A DNA stretch of 64,000 nucleotides, taken from Bradyrhizobium zhanjiangense (GTDB lineage Bacteria > Pseudomonadota > Alphaproteobacteria > Rhizobiales > Xanthobacteraceae). The DNA lies in contig NZ_CP022221.1 in the NCBI RefSeq assembly GCF_004114935.1, positions 4,113,001-4,177,000 of the forward strand, in the 5' to 3' direction. Under the pieces are notes generated by a model, which did not search any database, was not told where the DNA came from, and saw only the letters and a list, made by a program, of their open reading frames with translations. Shown here piece by piece: positions 1 through 8,797 of this stretch. The translations under genes were made by a program, and so were the position numbers. Each line of letters opens with the position of its first letter. Positions within the stretch are counted from its first letter, which is position 1.

Positions 1-1059
1 CCTGCTTCTTAGGAAATGCTTCCCTTCTGTCGGGCCGCGCTACGTTCTCGGGCGGGGCGAGGCGATCCAACAGAAACGCGACCGCAAGAAGTCCCAGGGC
101 TGGCGCCAGACTCCATCCGCCGCCCTCTGGGCGTGCAGCCGACTTCCGGACCTTGGCCATCGAACTCCTCCGCCGGAATTAAATTAATGGAAGCCCAGAG
201 AGGGAGTTCCTTTCTGATGCCCGTGGCGTTTCGACCGTTCGTCAGAACGCAAACACCCATTGGCCGCGGCTTTCTCGGTTGACAACAGCCGTTACGCGGA
301 AACTCACAAGCACCTCTGCGTCGCCTTGGCTTGGCTAAAACCGCCGCGCGCATCTGGACAAAATCACACGTCGGCGTTTAGCAGGTTGGAAAGTTTAGGA
401 TCTCTATCCTTCCTAGCGGGGCGCTTCGTAGCGATCCGGCATCTGCCAGGATCTGCGTACCGTGGGCGAGGCTACTGTGATGGCGCGGTTCCGAGCGGCT
501 TCGGCGGATCAATCGCATTGACCGCGAGCTCGATGGTGGCATACAGATTGGCGCCATGAAGAGCGCGATCTTACTTGCCGTGGAGGACATTCTGACCCGG
601 GGTCGAATGGTCCCGACATGCAGAGGTGCGCCTCCCTGCATGCGTCTGGTTTTACCGACTAACGTTGAGGTTGGGACGGCGTTGAACCCGTAGCCGCTCA
701 CTCGCGTTCTTTGAGTCTTCCAGAAATCCGAACTCCGACGGTGAGACGCCTACCTTTGTTTGTTTGAGCTTTCAAACCTTTCTCATGAATACTTGAACCC
801 TGCGCTGCCAAGCAAAGACGATTCCATGTACGATGGACTCCCTTCGAAACTCGCCTGAGAAGACGCAGCCGGTCATGCAGGTGGTACCTATTCACGACCT
901 CGGCTCCGGAATTGTTACGCGCAGCGCTTGGCGGTACGGAGGTTGACAACAAGCTGGAATGCTGTGGGTTGCTCGACCGGCATGTCTGCCGGATTGCCGC
1001 CTTTTAAACGTAAGTGGCCAAGAAAGGCAGTCGCCGATATCTGCCTGTGCCACGTCCAT
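1..1059. other. No recognisable gene
   Basis: Stops interrupt all frames repeatedly and none of the short open frames on either strand shows a family motif, a signal peptide or a convincing ribosome binding site. A short plus-strand stretch around 500-690 reads somewhat protein-like but has no start I would trust. I regard the segment as decayed accessory DNA. Confidence 0.5.
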
Positions 1060-1375
1060 CGACCGCGGCGGTATCGATCGAGACAGTCGCAATGCCGGAA
1101 TCTGCCACCCCGTCGTTAGCTTTGCAGGCAACGAGTCGGTGCCGTTGAGGTTTACTGGCGTACTGCTGAACGAAGCATCGTCATCAGCATGAAGCTTCCT
1201 GCCCTTGAAGGTCCGGAAACCATCGCACCATCAACAAGCTCAACGCCGCTGTCGTTGGCCAACACGTTGCCGCTGGCGAACACGAGTATCCTCTGCAGTA
1301 GTAAAACTGTCGTCAGCCGCAACCGGCGCGTCGTTCACCGGATTTACCGTGATCTTCACCGTCGATGTTGGAATC
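1060..1375 (-). pseudogene. Remnant of a VCBS/cadherin-like repeat adhesin
   Basis: On the minus strand, positions about 1372-1292 read TVKITVNPVNDAPVAADD followed by SFTTAEDT, the hallmark junction of VCBS/cadherin-like repeats in giant secreted adhesins. Positions about 1133-1060 read ANDGVADSGIATVSIDTAAV in a different frame, the usual end of the same repeat unit. Stops and frame changes separate the two, and no start, secretion signal or calcium-binding RTX block is visible. This is about one and a half units of what is normally a protein of thousands of residues. Family call rests on recalled consensus. Confidence 0.6.
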
Positions 1376-1755
1376 GGGCGTCCCACCGTGCGTGGCGCAG
1401 CTCTATCTCGCACCTCGTTTCAACCTATCGCTTCAATCCGCTATAAGATCAACGTGTGTTGTGCTGGTGCGCCACCGTTCAAACTCTTGAAGCGTGACTT
1501 GTCATGTCCCTGATGCAGGCGAGGGCGGCCCTCATTCGACACAAAACGGCCATCGTCGGCAACAAGGTTAATATTACGGCGTCTAGAGATGGCCGCCGTC
1601 GTTCGAAAGTAACGACAGGCCGAACACCGGAATAACGTACGTTATTACAGACAGCAGAGTGCCAACCGATAGATCGTTGGTTGGAAGTCAAGCAGGTGTG
1701 GGAGTGACTGAATCCGCATTTGTGGAGACCGTGTATTGCGTTGGGAGTTAAATCA
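1376..1755. other. No recognisable gene; presumed upstream region of the saccharide operon
   Basis: No open frame here carries recognisable features. The last bases contain the GGGAG ribosome binding site (1743-1747) used to place the start of the downstream decarboxylase gene. A promoter for the saccharide operon should lie here, but I cannot point to a convincing -35/-10 pair. Confidence 0.4.
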
Positions 1756-2727
1756 TTGTTGGCGCGAAGGAAGCGGATTCTGGTAACGGGCGGCGCTGGC
1801 TTCCTGGGTTCGCACTTGTGCGAACAGCTGATTGGCGCGGGGAGCGAAGTTCTGTGCGTCGATAATTTCTACACCGGCGCGAAAGAAAACCTAGGTGCGC
1901 TGTTGGGTTCACCTCAGCTCGAAATCATCCGGCACGACATTACGTTTCCTCTCTATGTGGAAGTCGATGAGATATTCAATCTGGCGTGCCCTGCCAGTCC
2001 GATTTACTACCAGCACGATCCCGTTCAAACGACCAAGACGAGCGTGCACGGCTCGATCAACATGCTTGGACTGGCGAAGAGAATACGGGCAAAGATTCTC
2101 CAGGCATCGACCTCGGAAGTCTACGGCGATCCTGAGACTCATCCACAGGATGAGACCTATTGGGGCAGGGTTAATCCAATCGGGCCGCGCTCGTGCTACG
2201 ACGAGGGGAAGCGTTGCGCTGAAACACTGTTTTTCGACTATCGGCGCCAACATAACCTTTCGATAAAAGTTGCTCGCATTTTCAACACCTATGGTCCGCG
2301 AATGCGGCCCTACGACGGACGCGTCGTTTCGAACTTCATTGTGCAGGCGCTCACCAATCAGCCGATTACGATTTACGGCGATGGCAAGCAGACGCGCTCA
2401 TTTTGCTACGTTGACGACATGATTGACGGTCTCGTCAGACTTATGAATACGAGCGACGGCGTTGTCGGTCCGATGAATCTCGGAAACCCTGCCGAGATCA
2501 CGATGGTGGAGCTGGCCGCGCTGGTAATCGAACTCACAGGGTCCAGATCCGAGATCAACTTCAAGCCGCTTCCGATCGATGACCCAAGGCAGCGCCAGCC
2601 TAACATCAAGATGGCACGAGATACGTTGAGATGGGCTCCAACTGTTCCTCTGCGAGATGGCCTGGACAAGACCATTGCGTTTTTCGAGACGTTGATGATT
2701 GCGCGCGGTGCGGGTGCGGCGAGATGA
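1756..2727 (+). CDS. UDP-glucuronate decarboxylase (UDP-xylose synthase)
   Basis: Short-chain dehydrogenase-type sugar-nucleotide enzyme predicted to oxidise and decarboxylate UDP-glucuronate to UDP-xylose with bound NAD. Seen: the NAD-binding TGGAGFLG at about residues 10-17, the CPASPIYYQ segment, and SCYDEGKR with the catalytic Tyr and Lys, which is characteristic of this family rather than of 4-epimerases. About 323 residues from the TTG at 1756, chosen because GGGAG sits 8 bases upstream; an upstream in-frame TTG at 1720 is possible. First gene of a six-gene operon; its stop overlaps the next start in ATGA. Likely supplies a pentose donor to the glycosyltransferases downstream. Confidence 0.85.
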   Translation: MLARRKRILVTGGAGFLGSHLCEQLIGAGSEVLCVDNFYTGAKENLGALLGSPQLEIIRHDITFPLYVEVDEIFNLACPASPIYYQHDPVQTTKTSVHGSINMLGLAKRIRAKILQASTSEVYGDPETHPQDETYWGRVNPIGPRSCYDEGKRCAETLFFDYRRQHNLSIKVARIFNTYGPRMRPYDGRVVSNFIVQALTNQPITIYGDGKQTRSFCYVDDMIDGLVRLMNTSDGVVGPMNLGNPAEITMVELAALVIELTGSRSEINFKPLPIDDPRQRQPNIKMARDTLRWAPTVPLRDGLDKTIAFFETLMIARGAGAAR

Positions 2728-3721
2728 ACAAGACCGTGCTGGTCACCGGCGGTGCCGGCTACGTCGGCTCGCATTGCTGCAAGGCGTTTGCGACGGCGGG
2801 TTGGAACGTCGTGACGCTCGACAATCTTTCCCGGGGCTGGCGCGATGCGGTGCGCTGGGGACCGTTGGTCGAGTGCGATATTCGCGATTCAGCCGGCGTG
2901 CGCGCAGCGCTGGACACCTACAAGCCGGATCTCGTCGCGCACTTTGCGGCGCTGGCTTATGTCGGCGAGTCCGTGGCTGATCCCGCCATCTATTACGATA
3001 ATAACACGAGAGGAACGCTTGCCCTCCTGGAGGCAATGCGAGCGGCCGGCTGTTCGCGCGTGCTCTTTTCCAGCACGTGTGCCAGTTACGGAGTTCCCAA
3101 GCACACCCCGATAGACGAAACACATCCGCAGGCGCCGATTAATCCCTATGGGTGGTCCAAGATGATCATCGAGCGCATGCTGGAGGACTTTGATCGCGCG
3201 TACGAGATGTCGTCGGTTTCGCTGCGCTATTTCAACGCGGCGGGCTGTGACCCTGACGGCGAGCTCGGCGAGCGCCACGAACCGGAAACGCATGCCATTC
3301 CGCTGGCGATCGAAGCAGCGCGCCGACCCGATCGGCCTTTCACCATTCTGGGAACGGACTTTCCGACGCCGGATGGCAGTGCAATCAGGGACTATATCCA
3401 CGTCAATGACCTGGCGCAGGCGCACCTTCTCGCAGGTGACATGCTGGTGGCTCGAGGCGGTACTCATGTCTTCAATCTCGGTACAGGGGTTGGCACGAGT
3501 GTGCTCGAACTAATAAAGGCCGTGAAGCGTGTCTCCGGAACCGATCCGGTCGTCCGCGCGGCCCACGCCGCTCGGGCGACCCGCCCATGCTCGTCGCCTC
3601 CTTTGCCAAAGCCAAGCGGGAGCTCGGTTGGAGCCCGCGGCAATCCGAGATCGATTTCATTATTGAGACTGCACTCAGGTGGAGCGATAGCAACCCGCCG
3701 GCATATTTCGCACGACGATGA
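2724..3721 (+). pseudogene. galE: UDP-glucose 4-epimerase, frameshifted near the C-terminus
   Basis: GalE interconverts UDP-glucose and UDP-galactose. Seen: TGGAGYVGSH at residues 8-17, the Ser-Ser-Thr patch, and YGWSK with the catalytic Tyr/Lys. The frame is normal to about 3560, then shifts: the family ending ([12 protein letters not shown] ... [10 protein letters not shown]) continues in another frame from 3563 to a TGA at 3719-3721. The restored gene would be 333 codons and its stop would overlap the next start in ATGA, as at every other junction of this operon, so a one-base loss in the C-run at 3562-3564 is the simplest reading. As given, translation runs on to 3872 with a foreign tail. 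Recent mutation or sequence error. Confidence 0.8.
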
Positions 3722-4878
3722 TCGAGACCCCATTCGCAGGAATTGGATTGGGAAGAGGCGTGACGCATGTTTCCGTGAGGTCGGCGTCCGATGTTGCGGA
3801 AACGACGTTGAACGAGGGCATGACGGTGTTCTGGCGCGCCGACCAGCCGATCGGCCATGTGCTGATGCATGAGGGCCAGATAACGGACGCCAGGATTGAT
3901 CATATCAACGACGCCTTTCTCTCAACGGTCGACGCCAAACTGCGAACCCCGAGGAAAGAGAGGCTCTCGGCGAGCGTGGTGATCTGCACGCGCGACCGTC
4001 CGGAGGAGCTGAAAAAATGCTTGTCGTCGTTGCCGCGGCAGACCCATCCCCCCCGAGAAATCATTGTGGTGGACAATGCATCGCGCGATCGGCGGACGCG
4101 GGATGTCGCGTCGGCCGCGGCAGCAACCTATATTCGCGAGGAGCGACCCGGTCTGGATATTGCGCGCAATGCCGGCGCGCTCCAGGCGACCGGAGATATT
4201 GTCGCCTATACGGACGACGATGTGCTGCTTCACCCGCGTTGGCTGGAGCAACTGACATGTGCGTTTGACTCCCCCCAGATCGGTGCGGTGACTGGGCTGG
4301 TGCTTCCCGCCGAGCTCGCGACCGAGGCGCAACGGCATTTCGAGACGTATTGGGGATTTGGCAAAGGCTATCGCGAACAGGATTACGACAGCGCAGCCTT
4401 CCGATCGCATCGCGGCCAGGTCCTTCCCGCGTGGGACATCGGCGCCGGAGCGAGCATGGCGTTCCGGCGCGAGGTGTTTCAGGCCGTCGGGCTCTTTGAT
4501 GAGCGCCTGGACGTCGGTCAGGCCGGCTGCTCGGGCGACTCGGAGTATTGGTATCGATTGCTCGCGGGCGGCTACACGTGTCGTTACACTCCGGCGTCAG
4601 TCGCATTCCACTTTCACCGCAGGACAATGGATGGCCTGGCCAGCCAGATCTATCACTACATGCGCGGTCATGCGGCCGCACTTTTGGTGCAGTATGAAAG
4701 AACCGGAATCTCAGCGAACCGGCGTCTGGCCTACTATCACAAGCCGCGTTGGTATCTCTATCGGTTGCTCCGGAAAGCAATAGAAGGAAGGAGCATTGGC
4801 GACCGCTTCCTCAAAGAGGAGATGATGGGGTATCTCGCCGGATTGCTGTTCTATCATCGTCGAAGGTTTCGCAGATGA
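3718..4878 (+). CDS. Family 2 glycosyltransferase
   Basis: Predicted cytoplasmic inverting glycosyltransferase adding a sugar from a nucleotide donor. Seen: the GT-A fold begins near residue 83 ([15 protein letters not shown]), followed by IIVVDNAS near 115 and the metal-binding DDD near 166-168; an 80-residue N-terminal extension precedes it. The C-terminal 100 residues are basic and aromatic, with no clear membrane helix. 386 residues. Starts inside the end of galE (ATGA) and ends in ATGA with the fusion gene, so translation is probably coupled. Acceptor and donor cannot be read from sequence. Confidence 0.85.
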   Translation: MIETPFAGIGLGRGVTHVSVRSASDVAETTLNEGMTVFWRADQPIGHVLMHEGQITDARIDHINDAFLSTVDAKLRTPRKERLSASVVICTRDRPEELKKCLSSLPRQTHPPREIIVVDNASRDRRTRDVASAAAATYIREERPGLDIARNAGALQATGDIVAYTDDDVLLHPRWLEQLTCAFDSPQIGAVTGLVLPAELATEAQRHFETYWGFGKGYREQDYDSAAFRSHRGQVLPAWDIGAGASMAFRREVFQAVGLFDERLDVGQAGCSGDSEYWYRLLAGGYTCRYTPASVAFHFHRRTMDGLASQIYHYMRGHAAALLVQYERTGISANRRLAYYHKPRWYLYRLLRKAIEGRSIGDRFLKEEMMGYLAGLLFYHRRRFRR

Positions 4879-7805
4879 CAGCCGATCCGCGTACGTCCGT
4901 CGTGATCGCCGCCCGCGATGCTGCAGGGACCATTGCTGAAACGCTTGACAGCGTGCTCGCGCAGAGCGCCGCCGACTGGGAGGCGCTGGTCGTGGATGAC
5001 GGTTCGATCGATGCCACGGCCGCGATCGTTGCTGAATATGTGGCGCGGGATTCCCGCTTTCGGATTCTGCAGTCTGGCGGAGCAGGCGCTTCCGGTGCCC
5101 GCAACAAGGGAATTGCAAGCGCGCGCGGCGAACGAATACTGTTCCTGGACAGTGACGATTGGATTGATCGATCCTTCCTTGCGCAGATGAATGCTGCGCT
5201 GGATCGCGATCCCGCGGCGGTGGCCGCCTATTGCAACTGTTGCCGGGTTATGCCTGACGGCAGTGAAACTCCCGTTCGCCGCGATCCGGCCATCCAGGAC
5301 AACGCATTTGAACGGTTCGCCCGCACGTGTGCCACGTTCATCCATGGCGTGCTCGTCCTAAAGAGCGCGGTCGCAAAGGTCGGTGGCTTTGAGACCAGTC
5401 TCCGCACGTGCGAAGATTGGGACCTATGGCAACGGATCGCTCGCTGCGGCGGCAGGTGGATCCATGTCGATGAGAAATTGAGCTATTATCGGACAAGCGA
5501 CCATTCTCTGACACAGGACGTCAAACGGATGCTGACCGACGCGCGGGTGGTCATTGCGCGCGGATTTTCGAGCGATGATCGCGTCAGCGAGCCGGCGCCC
5601 GCACATCGGGCTGGAGCTTCAACTGCATACGGTAGCGCGGCAGCGGCGTACGCGTATTTCGCGCTCTGGTGTGCCGGATTTGAATGCGGCCGCAGGAACG
5701 CCAGCGATCCATCGCTGGAAACGCTCAGCGACATCCCAAAGACCGAGACAACGGCGGACTTCATTGCCGCTGTTCTGCTCGATGCCGTGACGGTCGGGGC
5801 CAGAACGGTGCCCGCCAAGCTGGCGGAACGGTGGCCGCAATACGGGGAGGGCGTAACCAACCTCATTTCAGCGATCGGTCGCGCATGGAACGACCCGGCG
5901 GCAGGGCGAAAGTGCCAATACCGCTTTGAGCGGAAAGTGCTCGACTATGACGACCTTTCGGCGCCCAGGGTCCTCACGTTGACGTTCGGCACGCGCGTTG
6001 ACCTTCGCCGTATCGGCACCATTAGGCCGATCGGGACTGTTGATCGATTGTACGTCTATCTCTGTGACGGGCCTCGCATCCTGACGCTGCTCGATATTGG
6101 TGCCCTCGGCACTGTCGACAGCCGCTTCTGGATCGCGCTGGCCGGCCATGGCCTCGTTCATTTGCAGGTCAAAGACCAGATCGGAAGGCTGGTTCGGGCG
6201 AAAATCGCACTCCACAAGCGGACCGAACGGGTTCGATCTTTGATGCGAGACGGCCGAGATACTCACCGGGGGCGCTTGCGCGAGTTGGCCACGCGGGCCT
6301 CGCGTGAGGCGCGGCCGCTGGCCATTTCAGGTATCCCCGATTCCAGCAGACGGAAGCGATGTGCCGAAAAGCCTCGAGACACCGCACGCCAGCAATTTTG
6401 GGAGGGCTTCTTCGAGCAAGAGGATCCCTGGAACTACGGTTCGCCATATGAACAGGAAAAGTATAGCCGGCAGCTCGAGCTCCTTCCGGACCAACCAGTG
6501 GATCACGCGCTTGAGCTTGCGTGTGCGGAGGGACATTTCACGCGGCAATTGGCACCCAGGGTCAAGCGCCTCAGGGCCGCCGATATTTCGACCAAGGCGC
6601 TCGATCGTGCTCGAGTCCGATGCAATGGGCATCAGAATATCGAATTCTCTCAACTGGATTTGTCCGCCGATCCGCTCCCGCAGGACATCGATCTGATCGT
6701 CTGCTCCGAGGTCCTTTACTACCTTAATGATGAGGCCGAACTAGAGTCGGTCGCGACGCGACTGGTGCAGGCGCTGCGTCCTGGCGGTCACCTTGTGGCG
6801 GCCCATGCCTTTGTGTTGAAGGACAACATGTCGCGAACGGGGCTCGACTGGGAGAGTCCGTATGGGGCGGAGACGATCACGCGAATTCTCCGGGGCGTAC
6901 CCGGACTCGCCCTGGAGACATCGATCGAGACGGAGCTGTACCGTATCGATCGGTTCAGGCGGTTACTTCCGGGTGAAGCGTCCCCTGACACACAGGTGAC
7001 ATGCGCGGCTATCGACGCGCCGATTGAGGTCGAGGTTGCGCGATGCATCGTGTGGGGTGGGGCCGTGGCGCGCAGGTTTGACGTCGCGCAATCCGAAAGA
7101 CGCGCGCACGTTCCGGTCCTGATGTACCACCGAATTGCGGCAGGAGGACCAGGCGAACTGGCGCGGTACCGCTTGTCTCCGAATGCGTTCGGGCAACAGA
7201 TGCTGTGGCTGCGCCGAAATGGCTACCACACGATCAATTCGGATCAGCTCGCCTGGTTCGTGGCAAACAATCATCCGTTCGTCGGCAGGCCGGTGCTGAT
7301 CACTTTCGACGATGGTTACGAGGATTTCGCCGAGCATGGATGGCCGATTCTCCAGGAAAACGATTTATCGGCAGAGGTGTTCGTCGCGACCGACTTGGTG
7401 GGAAAGCGGGCGGAGTGGGATGCGCCGTTTGGACAGCCCGCTTCGCTGCTTGCGCCGACCAGGATAGCCGCGCTTGCGGCCGAGGGCGTATCCTTTGGCA
7501 GTCATTTGGCGAGTCACCCGCGGAGCGAGCAGCTTGCGACCCAGGCTCTCGCCGAGGAATTGACGCGATCTCGCGCCCAGTTGGAACAGTGGCTTGGGCG
7601 ATCGATAACGTCGCTTGCCGCCCCGTTTGGCTCTACCGATCAGCGGCTTGAAATTCTCGCCGCCGAATGTGGTTACAAGACCCTGTTCAACACGGTCGGA
7701 CGGGCCGCGACGCTAAAGGACAATTTGCTGGATCTGCCGCGGATTGAGGTCAGAGGCGATTTTAGCCTGGACACATTCGCGCGTTGCTTGGAGCAGTACC
7801 AATGA
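4875..7805 (+). CDS. Three-domain fusion: GT2 glycosyltransferase, NodS-like SAM methyltransferase, NodB-like polysaccharide deacetylase
   Basis: 976 residues. Domain 1 (about 7-250) is a family 2 glycosyltransferase with VVDDGS at 40-44 and DSDD at 92-95. Residues about 260-500 match nothing I recognise. Domain 2 (about 507-700) begins FWEGFFEQEDPWNYGSPYE and carries the SAM site LELACAEG near 544, resembling NodS-type methyltransferases. Domain 3 (about 744-976) is a NodB-fold deacetylase with TFDDGYEDF near 809 and the metal-binding HLASH near 876. The set parallels separate Nod-factor enzymes: sugar transfer, de-N-acetylation, N-methylation. I infer one protein that builds and modifies an amino-sugar residue. 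The ATG at 4875 is favoured over 4749 because it makes the ATGA overlap. To my knowledge this architecture is already named in annotation pipelines. Confidence 0.85.
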   Translation: MTADPRTSVVIAARDAAGTIAETLDSVLAQSAADWEALVVDDGSIDATAAIVAEYVARDSRFRILQSGGAGASGARNKGIASARGERILFLDSDDWIDRSFLAQMNAALDRDPAAVAAYCNCCRVMPDGSETPVRRDPAIQDNAFERFARTCATFIHGVLVLKSAVAKVGGFETSLRTCEDWDLWQRIARCGGRWIHVDEKLSYYRTSDHSLTQDVKRMLTDARVVIARGFSSDDRVSEPAPAHRAGASTAYGSAAAAYAYFALWCAGFECGRRNASDPSLETLSDIPKTETTADFIAAVLLDAVTVGARTVPAKLAERWPQYGEGVTNLISAIGRAWNDPAAGRKCQYRFERKVLDYDDLSAPRVLTLTFGTRVDLRRIGTIRPIGTVDRLYVYLCDGPRILTLLDIGALGTVDSRFWIALAGHGLVHLQVKDQIGRLVRAKIALHKRTERVRSLMRDGRDTHRGRLRELATRASREARPLAISGIPDSSRRKRCAEKPRDTARQQFWEGFFEQEDPWNYGSPYEQEKYSRQLELLPDQPVDHALELACAEGHFTRQLAPRVKRLRAADISTKALDRARVRCNGHQNIEFSQLDLSADPLPQDIDLIVCSEVLYYLNDEAELESVATRLVQALRPGGHLVAAHAFVLKDNMSRTGLDWESPYGAETITRILRGVPGLALETSIETELYRIDRFRRLLPGEASPDTQVTCAAIDAPIEVEVARCIVWGGAVARRFDVAQSERRAHVPVLMYHRIAAGGPGELARYRLSPNAFGQQMLWLRRNGYHTINSDQLAWFVANNHPFVGRPVLITFDDGYEDFAEHGWPILQENDLSAEVFVATDLVGKRAEWDAPFGQPASLLAPTRIAALAAEGVSFGSHLASHPRSEQLATQALAEELTRSRAQLEQWLGRSITSLAAPFGSTDQRLEILAAECGYKTLFNTVGRAATLKDNLLDLPRIEVRGDFSLDTFARCLEQYQ

Positions 7806-8797
7806 GCACAGGTGCGCTCCTCGTCAGTGTGGTTATTCCTGCCTACAACGCCGATGCAACGATCGACGAGACGCTTCGCAGCGTCAGATCCCAGTCGCAT
7901 CGGGAGCTGGAAATCATAGTCGTGGACGACGGCTCCACCGACAATACGATTGCGGTCGTCCAGCGACATTTGGCCGAGGATTCTCGAATAATCATCATAG
8001 AGCAGCATAACGCAGGGGTAGCGGCCGCCCGCAATGCGGGCTGGCAGGCGGCGCGCGCGGACTTCGTCGCGTTCATTGATGCCGATGATCTCTGGACGCC
8101 CTGCAAGATTGAGCAACAGCTTCAAGCCTTGCTTGACGGAGGAGAGCGGACTGGTCTTGTCTACAGCTGGTATGACTGGATCGATGCCGATAGTCGCGTA
8201 AGTGCCAGGTCCGATCCCGTCTTTCATGCGGGCGAGGTGCTGGACTATCTCTGTCAGGGAAATTTCATTGGCAACGGCAGCTCGGCGCTGGTCCGCCGGG
8301 AAGCCCTCATAGTTGCAAAAGGTTTCGAGAGCGGACTCAGGGCATCGGGGGCAGAAGGCTGCGAAGATCTGCTGTTCTATTGCCGTGTCGCGGAGGCGTA
8401 CCAGTTCGCGGTCGTGCCCGAGTACCAGATCGGCTATCGCTACCTTCCGAACAACATGTCAAGCAACATGCCCCGGATGTTTCGGTCGTGGATGCTGGTC
8501 GCCGATGAGATCATGACGCGGCACCCTGAGCGCACGACGCTGCTTGAGCTAGGCTTCAGAAACTATGCGCGTTGGCTGCTTCGGAGAGCTCTGACGGGCG
8601 GTCAGTTGTGGTACTTCGCTTCAATCTTTGGACTCCTGTTCAGACGGAATCCCTTGCTCGCGCTCAGGATCGCCGTACACGATGTGCCGCGGGATACCGT
8701 CTCGGAAATCCGGTGGAAATGGCGTCATCAACGTCGCAGGGCGGTTCGACCCCCGGCTTCGTCGTTTGCCATCGGCGATCCAAGTCAATCGCTATGA
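7802..8797 (+). CDS. Family 2 glycosyltransferase
   Basis: 331 residues, a second GT-A glycosyltransferase of the operon. Seen: SVVIPAYNADATI from residue 9, VDDGSTDNT at 41-49, and FIDADD at 91-96, the donor and metal-binding signatures; the fold seems complete to about residue 230. The C-terminal third contains a hydrophobic patch (LWYFASIFGLLF) that may touch the membrane. Start at 7802 is fixed by the ATGA overlap with the fusion gene; the end overlaps the ABC transporter start likewise. Probably extends the same glycan; its linkage is not predictable. Confidence 0.87.
   Translation: MSTGALLVSVVIPAYNADATIDETLRSVRSQSHRELEIIVVDDGSTDNTIAVVQRHLAEDSRIIIIEQHNAGVAAARNAGWQAARADFVAFIDADDLWTPCKIEQQLQALLDGGERTGLVYSWYDWIDADSRVSARSDPVFHAGEVLDYLCQGNFIGNGSSALVRREALIVAKGFESGLRASGAEGCEDLLFYCRVAEAYQFAVVPEYQIGYRYLPNNMSSNMPRMFRSWMLVADEIMTRHPERTTLLELGFRNYARWLLRRALTGGQLWYFASIFGLLFRRNPLLALRIAVHDVPRDTVSEIRWKWRHQRRRAVRPPASSFAIGDPSQSL

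Noticed and set aside
9..353. Open frames of 88-114 codons on both strands at the window start
   Set aside because: Residue composition is arginine/proline-rich as expected of GC-rich antisense DNA, with no motif or start signal.
3541..3600. Programmed frameshift in galE
   Set aside because: No X-XXY-YYZ slippery heptamer or obvious stimulatory stem is visible; a base loss in a C-run is simpler.
4749..4874. Longer start for the three-domain fusion protein
   Set aside because: The extra 42 codons overlap the preceding glycosyltransferase and lack family similarity; the ATG at 4875 makes the ATGA overlap found at every other junction.
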